64,000 bases of DNA from Streptomyces asiaticus (lineage in GTDB: Bacteria > Actinomycetota > Actinomycetes > Streptomycetales > Streptomycetaceae), in assembly GCF_018138715.1 (NCBI RefSeq), contig NZ_JAGSHX010000006.1, positions 9,424,001 through 9,488,000 of the forward strand. The letters are read 5' to 3'. The notes under the pieces are model-generated. The model ran no database searches, had not been told where the DNA came from, and saw only the letters and a program-made list of their open reading frames with translations. This document shows positions 6,452-13,739 of the stretch, piece after piece; position 1 is the first letter of the stretch; the number at the start of each line of letters is the position of its first letter. A program made the translations under genes and the position numbers.

Positions 6452-8464
6452 ATGCCCGCATCCGCCTTGACCGAGAGCGTCGGCACGGCCGTCACCACGG
6501 GTGCCGAGGCGCTCCTCGCCCACCGCCGCGACGACGGCGCCTTCGTCTTCGGCGCACACCACGCCTCCCCGCTGAACACCGCCGGAGCCCTCACCGCACT
6601 GCACTTCGCCGACCCCGAGGGCTCGGCGGAGACCATCGAGCGCGGTGTCACCTGGCTGTGCGAGACCCAGCGGGACGACGGCGGCTGGGCCATGCCCTCG
6701 GTGCCCACCGAACCCCTCACCACCGCGCTCGCCGCCGCGGCGCTCCACCTGCTCGCGCCCCGCCGGGCGGCGTCGGCCGTACGCGCGGCACGGGCCCGGT
6801 TCGAGGAGCTCGGCGGCTCCGCGGCCGTCCCGGAACCCGCGATGACCGCCCTCATCCGCCAGTTCCACACCTTCGCCGGACTGCCCCACGAGGGCGCCCA
6901 GCGTCGGCTCCCCCTGGAGCTGCTGCTCTTCCCCGGCCTCAGCCGCCGCCTGCTGAGCCTGCGGCTGCCGATCTACGCGAGCCAGGCGCTCGCCCAGTCC
7001 GCCCACCGCCGCCGCGGCCCGGCCGGCCGGGCCCTGGACCGGCTGGCCCGGCCGAGGGCGCTGGCCATCGTCCGTGACGCGTACGAACGCGAGGGCGCCA
7101 CCGGCGGGTTCAGCACCGACCCCTGGCTCACCGGACTCATCTGCCTGGGCCTCGCCCGCTCCGGCCAGGCGCCCGACCTGGTGAGCGCCGCTGCCCGCTG
7201 GCTCCGCTCGGCGGCGAACCCCGACGGCTCCTGGGATCTGATGCCCCTCGATGTGACCTGGACGAACTTCGCCGCCGCCGCGCTGATCGAGGCCGGTCAC
7301 GCCGATGACCCCCAGCTGATCGGCACCCGCGAGATGCTCCACCGCCACCAGCAGCCCGAGCCGTTCGACGCGCTCGGCTGCCCGGCCGGCTACTGGGGGT
7401 TCTCCAGCCCGCGCAGCTGGCCGATGGCCCTGGAGACGGCCGAGGCCGGCGCCATCCTGCTGCGGCTGCCCGGCGGCGCGGACGACCGCCATGTGCGCGC
7501 CGGGCTGGCCTGGCTGACCGCCACCCAGGACGCGGCCGGGTCCTGGAGCCTCGCCGTACGGAACAGCAAACCCGGTGGCTTCGGGCCGTGCCCCCAGATG
7601 ACCGCCAAGGTCGTGGGTGCCCTGCTCGACTCCGGGGCCGAGGCCGACGACCCGCGCGTGGTCAGGGCGGTGCGCTGGCTGGTCGGCCGGCAGCGCCCCG
7701 ACGGCTCCTACGAGGCCATGTGGTATCGCGGCGGCACCCCCGGGACCGCCGCGGCGCTGGAGGCGCTGAGCCGGGCGGGCCGTACCGAGGAACACCACCG
7801 GGCGGCGGCCCGGGCCAGGGACTGGCTGCTGCGCACCCGGCACCCCGACGGTTCGTGGAGCACGGGGGACCGCTCCGGACCGGGCGCCACCCGGCGGGGC
7901 ACCGTCGAGGAGACCGCCTGGGCGCTGCGCGGGCTGCTCGCCGCCGGGCTGAGCCCCACCGACCCGGCCCCGGCGGCGGCGGCCCGCTGGCTCGTCGACG
8001 CCCAGCGGGCGGACGGCGGCTGGACCCCGGCCCCGGTCAACGAGTACATCCGCGGCTGTGCGCGCTACGCCGACGACGGCATCGCGGCGGGCCTGGCGGT
8101 GCGGGCCCTCGCCCACTACCGCTCGGCGGAGGCCGCGGAGGTTGTGGAAGCCACGCACGAATGCGGCTGTCGCCGCGAAACCGGTATGCGCGAGACCGGC
8201 ACTGGCGCATTCGGCTTGCGCGAGACCGGCGCGCGCGAGACCGGCCCGCGCGAGACCGGCAGTGGCGAGACCGGCCCGCGTGCAACCGGCCCGCGCGAGA
8301 CCGGCGTTGACGAATCCGGCACCTGTGAGACCGGCCCGCGCGAGACCAGCGTTGACGAATCCGGCACCTGTGAGACCGGCACCTGTGAGACCGGACCGCG
8401 TGAGACGGGCACGCGTGAAACGGGCATGCGCGAAACCGGCACTGGCGAAGGAGGCAGGCGATGA
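6452..8464 (+). CDS. Squalene-hopene-cyclase-like protein without DxDD motif, with C-terminal pentapeptide repeats
   Basis: The 670-residue product has a squalene-cyclase/prenyltransferase alpha-alpha barrel to about residue 572. QW-type repeats are visible (QRDDGGWA, ANPDGSWD, RQRPDGSY, RHPDGSWS, AQRADGGW) and the C-terminal order matches squalene-hopene cyclases. At the active site, the family's KPGGF anchor is present (373-377), but where DVDDTA should follow it reads CPQMTA (380-385). The general acid Asp is therefore absent, and one repeat appears deleted after it. Residues 575-664 are 18 imperfect RETGx pentads. No membrane anchor is obvious. The last codon overlaps the FAD monooxygenase ATG. 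Class II cyclisation by protonation is unlikely; a scaffold, transferase or altered cyclase is possible. Confidence 0.8.
   Translation: MPASALTESVGTAVTTGAEALLAHRRDDGAFVFGAHHASPLNTAGALTALHFADPEGSAETIERGVTWLCETQRDDGGWAMPSVPTEPLTTALAAAALHLLAPRRAASAVRAARARFEELGGSAAVPEPAMTALIRQFHTFAGLPHEGAQRRLPLELLLFPGLSRRLLSLRLPIYASQALAQSAHRRRGPAGRALDRLARPRALAIVRDAYEREGATGGFSTDPWLTGLICLGLARSGQAPDLVSAAARWLRSAANPDGSWDLMPLDVTWTNFAAAALIEAGHADDPQLIGTREMLHRHQQPEPFDALGCPAGYWGFSSPRSWPMALETAEAGAILLRLPGGADDRHVRAGLAWLTATQDAAGSWSLAVRNSKPGGFGPCPQMTAKVVGALLDSGAEADDPRVVRAVRWLVGRQRPDGSYEAMWYRGGTPGTAAALEALSRAGRTEEHHRAAARARDWLLRTRHPDGSWSTGDRSGPGATRRGTVEETAWALRGLLAAGLSPTDPAPAAAARWLVDAQRADGGWTPAPVNEYIRGCARYADDGIAAGLAVRALAHYRSAEAAEVVEATHECGCRRETGMRETGTGAFGLRETGARETGPRETGSGETGPRATGPRETGVDESGTCETGPRETSVDESGTCETGTCETGPRETGTRETGMRETGTGEGGRR
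8174..8443 (+). repeat. Eighteen 15-bp in-frame repeats encoding RETGx pentads
   Basis: The core unit is CGCGAGACCGGCNNG, encoding R-E-T-G-x. Variants include GETGP, RATGP, DESGT and CETGP. A 30-bp higher-order block coding DESGTCETGP recurs. The unit is a multiple of three and lacks stops, so several other frames stay open and give false ORFs on both strands. It forms the tail of the squalene-cyclase-like protein and ends 18 nt before its stop. Confidence 0.92.
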
Positions 8465-9765
8465 GCCCCGATGTGCTGGTGTGCGGGGCGGGCGTCGGCG
8501 GTCTCGCGGCGGCCCGCGCGCTCGGCGGCCTCGGACTGGACGTCCTGGTGGTCGACAAGCAGCCGAGCGTCCGTCCGATCGCCAAGGGCGAGGTGCTCCA
8601 GCCGGGCGCGCTGCGCCTGCTGCGCTCCTGGGGCGTGGAGAAGCGGCTCGACGCCCAGGGCGCGGTCCGGCTCGGACGGCTGGTCGTCCGTGATCCGCGC
8701 GGCACCGCGCTGATGTCCCTCGACTACGGCCAACTGCCCGCCCCCGACCAGTGGTTGCTGGCCCATGACCACACCGCCATTCTCGCCGCCCTGGCCGGGA
8801 GCCTCGGGCCGGGCGTGGAACTGCGCCGGGGTGTCCGCGCGGAGGCGCCGCTGCGCGACGACTCCGGGCGGATCACCGGACTGCGGCTGGCCGAGGGCGG
8901 CAGGGTCCACGAGGAGCGGGCCCCGCTCGTGGTCGCCGCCGACGGCATCTCCTCACGGCTGCGGTCCTGGGCGGGCATCGAGGCCCGACGGGTCGACTAC
9001 CCGCACCGGCTGGTCTCCTTCGACATCGGCGACGCCGACGCGGCGGCGCGGGCCGACGACTTCTCGGCGTATGTCACCGACCGGGGGCTGCGGCTGCTCT
9101 ATCCGCTGCCGGGTGGCCGGCTGCGGCTCTATCTCCAGGCCGGGCCCGATGAGCTGCGCGGTGTCACGGCACGCGGGGGACTGGCCGACTGGGCGGCCAG
9201 GGCGCTGTCCCAGGTGCCCGCCCTGGAGCCGCTGACCGCGCCCCTGCTCGCCCATCTCGGCACCCGCCAGACGCTGCCCGTCGGACGGCTGCTGTCGCCC
9301 CGGCTGGCCGGCCAGGGCCTCGCGCTGGTCGGCGAGGCCGCGTACGCCGTCCATCCGATGGCCGCGCAGGGCATGAACACCGCCATCACCAGCGCCGGTG
9401 CCCTCGCCGAGCGGCTTGCGGGCCATCTGGAGCGCACCGGCGAGATGTCGGCCGCGGCGGTGGACGGCGCGCTGCGCGACTACCACGACCGGCAGCTGCC
9501 CCTGCTCGCCCAGGCGGCCACGACCAGCGGCAACGCGGCGCGGATGGTCACCGATCTGTCGTGGCGCGGCCGGGTCCTGGGCCGCCGGGCCGTCCGGCAC
9601 ACCGGCGCCAACCCCCGGTTGCTGCACACCGTCACCCACAACATGTCGGGCCTCGGCCCGCGCCCGCTGACCCTGCTGGACCGGCTTCAGCAGCTCGGTC
9701 TCCTCCCCGATCCGCGCGCCCACCGAGTGCCGGCCGCTCCGGCCGGCCGACCGCAACCCATGTGA
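8461..9765 (+). CDS. FAD-dependent monooxygenase
   Basis: The 434-residue protein begins VLVCGAGVGGLAAARALG, the dinucleotide-binding GxGxxG fold. It continues with LVVDKQPSVRPIAKGEVLQPGALRLL, the Arg/Glu-bearing motif of aromatic-hydroxylase-type (PHBH/UbiH) monooxygenases. The second FAD block is ALVGEAAYAVHPMAAQGMNTAI, where GD is GE and H is Y compared with the usual GDAAH. The family hydroxylates or epoxidises substrates with NAD(P)H, so a prenylated ring or alkene is a sensible target. Start overlaps the cyclase-like stop (ATGA). No membrane segment is evident. Confidence 0.88.
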   Translation: MSPDVLVCGAGVGGLAAARALGGLGLDVLVVDKQPSVRPIAKGEVLQPGALRLLRSWGVEKRLDAQGAVRLGRLVVRDPRGTALMSLDYGQLPAPDQWLLAHDHTAILAALAGSLGPGVELRRGVRAEAPLRDDSGRITGLRLAEGGRVHEERAPLVVAADGISSRLRSWAGIEARRVDYPHRLVSFDIGDADAAARADDFSAYVTDRGLRLLYPLPGGRLRLYLQAGPDELRGVTARGGLADWAARALSQVPALEPLTAPLLAHLGTRQTLPVGRLLSPRLAGQGLALVGEAAYAVHPMAAQGMNTAITSAGALAERLAGHLERTGEMSAAAVDGALRDYHDRQLPLLAQAATTSGNAARMVTDLSWRGRVLGRRAVRHTGANPRLLHTVTHNMSGLGPRPLTLLDRLQQLGLLPDPRAHRVPAAPAGRPQPM

Positions 9766-9777
9766 GGACGGTTTCCC

Positions 9778-10641
9778 ATGCCCACTCCCGAACCGGTCGT
9801 GACCCCCGTCTCCGGAGCGCTCGGCGCGGAGATCCGCGGTGTCGATCTGACCGAGCTCACCGACGAACTCTTCGAGCGGATTCATGAGTTGCTGCTCAAG
9901 CACCTCGTGGTCTTCTTCCCGGACCAGGAACACCTCACCCCGGAGGCGCATATCGCCCTGGGACGGCGGCTCGGGGAGCTGGAGGTCCATCCGTTCCTGC
10001 CGAAGGCCGAGGGCCATCCCGAGATCGTCGTGCTGGACGCGGACCAGGGCGCCAAGGCCGACGAGTGGCATATCGACGTGACCTTCCAGCCCAATCCGCC
10101 GGTCGCCTCGATCCTCCATCTCCAGGTGTGCCCCGCCTCCGGTGGCGACACCATGTGGAGCAACCAGTACCTGGTCTACGAGGCGCTCTCCGAGCCGATG
10201 CGCGAACTCCTCGACGGGCTCACCGCCGTTCACGTCCTCAACACCCCGCAGACCGGTGAGCACTCCGCCGAACACCCGGTGGTGCGGATCCACCCCGAGA
10301 CCGGCAGGCGCTCGCTGTACGTGACGCGCATGTGGACCTCGCACATCCCGCAGCTCAGCCGCCCGGAGAGCGACGCCCTGTTGCAGTACCTCTTCGAGCA
10401 CTCCGAGTCGCCCCGGTTCAACTGCCGCTACCACTGGCAGCCCGGCGCCGTCGCGATGTGGGACAACCGCGCCACCCAGCACCTGGCCGTCAACGACTAC
10501 ACCGGGCCGCGCAGGGGGCAGCGGGTGACCGTCCTCGGCGACCAGCCCACCGGCGACACCCCGCGCTGGAAGGAGTACCGGCCCGCGCCCGACGAGCGCT
10601 ACTACCCGCGCCATGTCACGGCCCGGTACGGCTACCGGTGA
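9778..10641 (+). CDS. TauD/TfdA-family Fe(II)/2-oxoglutarate dioxygenase
   Basis: The 287-residue protein shows the full facial triad: H98 and D100 in DEWHIDVTF, and H235 in WDNRATQHLAVNDY. An Arg in GPRRGQRVTVLG about 14 residues later fits 2-oxoglutarate binding. The overall pattern (GAEIRGVDL, FFPDQEHLTPEAHIALG) is that of TauD. It is the last gene of the operon, 12 nt after the monooxygenase, with GAGG upstream. In this setting it would hydroxylate or desaturate the terpenoid; sulfur assimilation is less likely because no sulfonate transporter is near. Confidence 0.9.
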   Translation: MPTPEPVVTPVSGALGAEIRGVDLTELTDELFERIHELLLKHLVVFFPDQEHLTPEAHIALGRRLGELEVHPFLPKAEGHPEIVVLDADQGAKADEWHIDVTFQPNPPVASILHLQVCPASGGDTMWSNQYLVYEALSEPMRELLDGLTAVHVLNTPQTGEHSAEHPVVRIHPETGRRSLYVTRMWTSHIPQLSRPESDALLQYLFEHSESPRFNCRYHWQPGAVAMWDNRATQHLAVNDYTGPRRGQRVTVLGDQPTGDTPRWKEYRPAPDERYYPRHVTARYGYR

Positions 10642-10658
10642 CGGCCCACCACAACCGT

Positions 10659-10677
10659 CGAGCCGGTCAGCGGCTCG
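10659..10677. terminator. Short hairpin between convergent dioxygenase and LPMO genes
   Basis: CGAGCCG-GTCAG-CGGCTCG forms a perfect 7-bp stem with a 5-nt loop 18 bp past the dioxygenase stop. It overlaps the end of the convergent LPMO gene. It is a modest terminator candidate with no T-tract, as is common in Streptomyces. Confidence 0.4.
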
Positions 10678-11542
10678 GGCGTCGCCGTCGTACGGTGGCG
10701 GCGACACCCGCGCCGAGCACCAGCACGGACGCGCCACCGGCGAGCAGCACCGGAGTGGTGTTGCCGTCACCCTCGTCGGCGGCGGAGGAGGAGGCCCGGG
10801 CGGGCGTGGCGGCGGCACGGGACGGCTCCGTGGGCTCCGTGGCGGACTGAGCCGGCGGGGCGGCGGCCTCGGACGACGGGGCCGCGCCCGACGAGCCCTT
10901 CGCCGGGGCCCTCAACACCACATCGGAGCAGGAGTAGTAGGTGTCCGGGGTGCTGGTGTTCCGCCAGATCGTGTAGAGCAGCTGACGGCCGCTCCGGTCG
11001 GCGGGCAGCGTGGCCTTGATGTGGTAGGCGTCGTCCACCAGTGCGGGGTCCTTGGCCGTGGCGAACGGCTTCGCCTCCAGATCGGACCACGTCAGCGGCC
11101 GCGTCGGGTCGTAGCCCCCCTTGGTCAGATACAGCTCGAAGGTCCCCGTGTGCGGGATGGTCGACCGGTAGGTGAGCGTGAGATCCGCCCCGGCCGACAG
11201 CCGCGTCGAAGGCCAGTCGGCGCGCGGCAGGTCCAGACCCCGGTACGCCTCCAGGCCCCCGCTGCACAGCTTTCCGTCCGGGATCCGCTCCCGGTCCTTG
11301 CCCGCCACCCCCGCGATCCGCAGGTTGTCCCAGTCCGCGGCTTCCGGGCCATTGGCGGCCCGGGCCGCCCGGCACGCCGCCGACCGCGCCGCGCCCCCGC
11401 CGTCGGGGGAGCAGGCGAACGTCCGGCTCACCGGGTCCGTCGGCGCCCCGTGCGCCTGCGCGGGCGGAGCGGCCAGCGCCGTGAACAGACAGGGAAGGGC
11501 CCCGAGAAGGGCGCCCACGGCGGCGGTGCGGTACGAGATCAT
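10667..11542 (-). CDS. Lytic polysaccharide monooxygenase (AA10) with C-terminal membrane anchor
   Basis: The 291-residue precursor has a signal peptide ending AQA, so the mature chain begins with H31. That histidine must be N-terminal for the copper histidine brace. The second brace histidine is H131 in STIPHTGTFELYLTKGGYD. YTIWRNTSTPDTYYSCSD closes the catalytic domain in the usual AA10 way. The enzyme should cut chitin or cellulose oxidatively. After about residue 205 comes an Ala/Ser/Thr/Glu-rich linker, then a hydrophobic helix and RRRR, so the enzyme is probably held on the membrane with the catalytic part outside. Most Streptomyces AA10 enzymes are freely secreted. Confidence 0.88.
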   Translation of the reverse strand: MISYRTAAVGALLGALPCLFTALAAPPAQAHGAPTDPVSRTFACSPDGGGAARSAACRAARAANGPEAADWDNLRIAGVAGKDRERIPDGKLCSGGLEAYRGLDLPRADWPSTRLSAGADLTLTYRSTIPHTGTFELYLTKGGYDPTRPLTWSDLEAKPFATAKDPALVDDAYHIKATLPADRSGRQLLYTIWRNTSTPDTYYSCSDVVLRAPAKGSSGAAPSSEAAAPPAQSATEPTEPSRAAATPARASSSAADEGDGNTTPVLLAGGASVLVLGAGVAATVRRRRPSR

Positions 11543-11738
11543 CCGGTGCGGCCCTCCGGGGTCGGTGCGGTGGCGGGCGGCTCGCCCGTCCCGAGGAGTA
11601 CGGGAAGCCCGGTCCGTGCGTTCAACGGGCCGCCGTAAGCCGCGTCATGATGGCGTACAACCATCCGCCATCTCCGCATGTCTCCCTAGGCAGACGCAAA
11701 CAGCGCCTACGCCCATGAAGAATCATTAAGGGGGACAA

Positions 11739-12185
11739 ATGAATCTTTCTCGCCGTATGGCCGCCACCGCGGTCCTCGCCACCGCCATCGCGGGCACCGT
11801 GGCCCTGACGCCGCAGGCGTCCGCCGCCGCCACGGCCTCGTACAACGGTGTGTGCGGCAGCGGGTACAAGGTGGTGAACTCGGCGCCCATCGGCTCCAAG
11901 GGCACCGTCTTCCTCACCTACAACTCCGCCAAGGGCAAGAACTGCGTGGTCACCGTCCGGAACGCCACGGGCAAGCCGGTTCCCATGTTCGCCTACCTGT
12001 ACGTTCAGGGCGCCGACGAGTCGGCCGAGGACGGCGGCGCGTACACCTCGTACGCGGGCCCGGTCTACGGCGACGGGCGCGGCAAGTGTGTGGACTGGGC
12101 CGGGGGCATCGACAACCAGTCCACCTGGACCTACGGATCGAACTGCGGATCCCTGAAGGCCTACCGCGTGACCAAGGGCTGGTAA
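11739..12185 (+). CDS. Secreted spore-associated protein A (SapA)-like
   Basis: A 148-residue precursor with an Sec signal peptide (NLSRRMAATAVLATAIAG) and cleavage after a QASAAA stretch. The mature domain is about 118 residues with four cysteines (VCGSGYKVV, KNCVVTVRN, KCVDWAG, SNCGSLKAY), so two disulfides are likely. The order matches the SapA-like proteins found on Streptomyces spores, although I recognise it from pattern only. A strong AAGGGGGA ribosome site lies just before the ATG. Function in the family is not known beyond spore-surface association. Confidence 0.7.
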   Translation: MNLSRRMAATAVLATAIAGTVALTPQASAAATASYNGVCGSGYKVVNSAPIGSKGTVFLTYNSAKGKNCVVTVRNATGKPVPMFAYLYVQGADESAEDGGAYTSYAGPVYGDGRGKCVDWAGGIDNQSTWTYGSNCGSLKAYRVTKGW

Positions 12186-12233
12186 GCCCGGAGCCACACG
12201 GTCGGCAGAGCCGACGGGGGATCACACGGGGGA

Positions 12234-12264
12234 GCGGCGGCCACCTCATCGAGGTGGCCGCCGC
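12234..12264. terminator. Bidirectional hairpin terminator
   Basis: GCGGCGGCCACCTC-ATC-GAGGTGGCCGCCGC is a perfect 14-bp stem with a 3-nt loop. It lies between the convergent SapA-like and SnoaL-like genes and can serve both. Confidence 0.75.
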
Positions 12265-12313
12265 CATCGTCGTGCGGCCGCTCGGGGTTTCGGCGCCGGA
12301 ACGGATCTGCGCG

Positions 12314-12763
12314 CTACACCTGGCGCTCGGTGAAGGCCACCGCGTGGGTGTCCAGCACGATGTGGAGCTCCGCGAGGCGGTAGGCGGCGCCGTCGGAGCG
12401 GACCACGCAGCGGACCACACCGCCGGCGATCGGGGTCACCTGACCGTCGGTGATGTTGGTGGCGTACATGTAGGACACCACCGAGATGTCATCGCCGTCG
12501 ACCCGCTCGATGTGGATGTTCGAGGCGTTGTGGCGCAGCGGATAGCCGGCCGCCTCGCGGTGCTGCCGCTGCCAGGCGATCACCTGCTCGCGGCCCCGGT
12601 TGTCGGAGGCGATGAACTCCTCGTACGGGGAGCTGCCGGTGTCCGAGCGGGAGGTGATGTGGACGTCCTCGGTCAGCAGCTCGGGCCAGACGTCGAACTG
12701 CCCCTCGTCGAAGGCGAACCACCAGCGGTGGATCAGCTCATGGACCGCCAGACGATCGAGCAT
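12314..12763 (-). CDS. SnoaL-like / NTF2-fold protein
   Basis: The 149-residue protein begins LAVHELIHRWWFAFDEGQFDVWPELLTEDVHI, the helix-and-cone start of SnoaL-like polyketide-cyclase/ketosteroid-isomerase folds. It ends with VVRSDGAAYRLAELHIVLDT, the closing strands. Such proteins act as cyclases, isomerases, dehydratases or small hydroxylases on hydrophobic substrates; none can be picked here. The start is divergent from the MpaB-like oxygenase gene with about 115 bp between, so the two may share a promoter region. Confidence 0.75.
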   Translation of the reverse strand: MLDRLAVHELIHRWWFAFDEGQFDVWPELLTEDVHITSRSDTGSSPYEEFIASDNRGREQVIAWQRQHREAAGYPLRHNASNIHIERVDGDDISVVSYMYATNITDGQVTPIAGGVVRCVVRSDGAAYRLAELHIVLDTHAVAFTERQV

Positions 12764-12878
12764 GCGGAACTCTCCCCCCGAAGATTCAAGTGATCGACAG
12801 CATATCCCGCGACCGCCAGTACGGTGGCCCCATGTCCGCAGTCGACGACCATCCCCAGCGCTCCCTCGAGGCGGGCTG

Positions 12879-13652
12879 ATGACGCCCTCGCACCCCGCGC
12901 TGCGGCAGGCCGAGGAGATCTACCGCCGGGTGGCGTTCGACACCTTCGCCCAGGATCTGAAGATGGGGCTCAACCTGGGGTTCTGCCGCACCTTCGCGGT
13001 ACCGGAGATCGCCCGGGTGCTCACCGCCACCGGCCGGATGACCCGGCACACCCGGGCCCGCGCCAAGGCGACCGGCGAGCTGATGTACGGGATGTTCCGC
13101 CACGGGCTGGACGGCGAGGAGGGCGAGCGGACCGTCGCCGCGCTGAAGCGTCTGCACGCCCCCTGGGACATCAGCGATGACGCCTACCGCTATGTGCTGG
13201 CCTGTTTCGACCTCGCCCCGATGCGCTGGTGCGCCGCCTACGCCTGGCGGGCACCCACCGACACTGAACGGGACGCGTCCCACACCCTCTATCTCGCCCT
13301 CGCCGAGCGCATGGGCATTCCGGACGTCCCGCCGGACCGGCGGGAGTTCGAGGTGTGGATGGAGGACTTCGAGCGGGCCCACTTCACCTTCACCCCCGAG
13401 GCCCATGCCCTGTGGGGAGCCACTCGGGACCTGCTCGCCGGGCGCGTACCGGGTGTGCTCGGCCCGCTCGCGGGCAGCGCCGCCGACAGCCTTCTGGACG
13501 ACGGGCTGCGCCGGGCGCTCGGGGTTCGGCGGCCCCCGGCGCCGGTCCGCGCCGCGACCCACTCCGCGCTGCGGCTTCGGGCCGTCGTCGGGCGGGCGCG
13601 CGGAAGAATTCACGGAAGGCACCGACCCACCGGTATGCCAATGGTGCAATAG
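12879..13652 (+). CDS. MpaB/DUF2236-type oxygenase-like protein
   Basis: The 257-residue protein matches the MpaB (rubber-oxygenase-like, formerly DUF2236) pattern: MYGMFRHGLDGEEGERTVAA, then a Leu/His block (KRLHAPWDIS), DDAYRYVLACFDLAPMRWCA, and a long helical C-half. Family members bind a b-type heme and cleave or oxidise hydrophobic substrates. The ATG at 12879 is preceded by GAGGCGGG. An upstream 15-codon frame (ATG 12832) ends in TGATG with its stop overlapping this start, which would couple translation if it is used. The C-terminus is basic (RRPPAPVRAATHSALRLRA). Confidence 0.65.
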   Translation: MTPSHPALRQAEEIYRRVAFDTFAQDLKMGLNLGFCRTFAVPEIARVLTATGRMTRHTRARAKATGELMYGMFRHGLDGEEGERTVAALKRLHAPWDISDDAYRYVLACFDLAPMRWCAAYAWRAPTDTERDASHTLYLALAERMGIPDVPPDRREFEVWMEDFERAHFTFTPEAHALWGATRDLLAGRVPGVLGPLAGSAADSLLDDGLRRALGVRRPPAPVRAATHSALRLRAVVGRARGRIHGRHRPTGMPMVQ

Positions 13653-13739
13653 CCATGCAGGCTCTGGTATCAAACCTGGCCGTGGCCTCACGCTGCCGCG
13701 TTGAGCTGCGCATTGCCCGTCACAGGTGGAGGAACGTCC

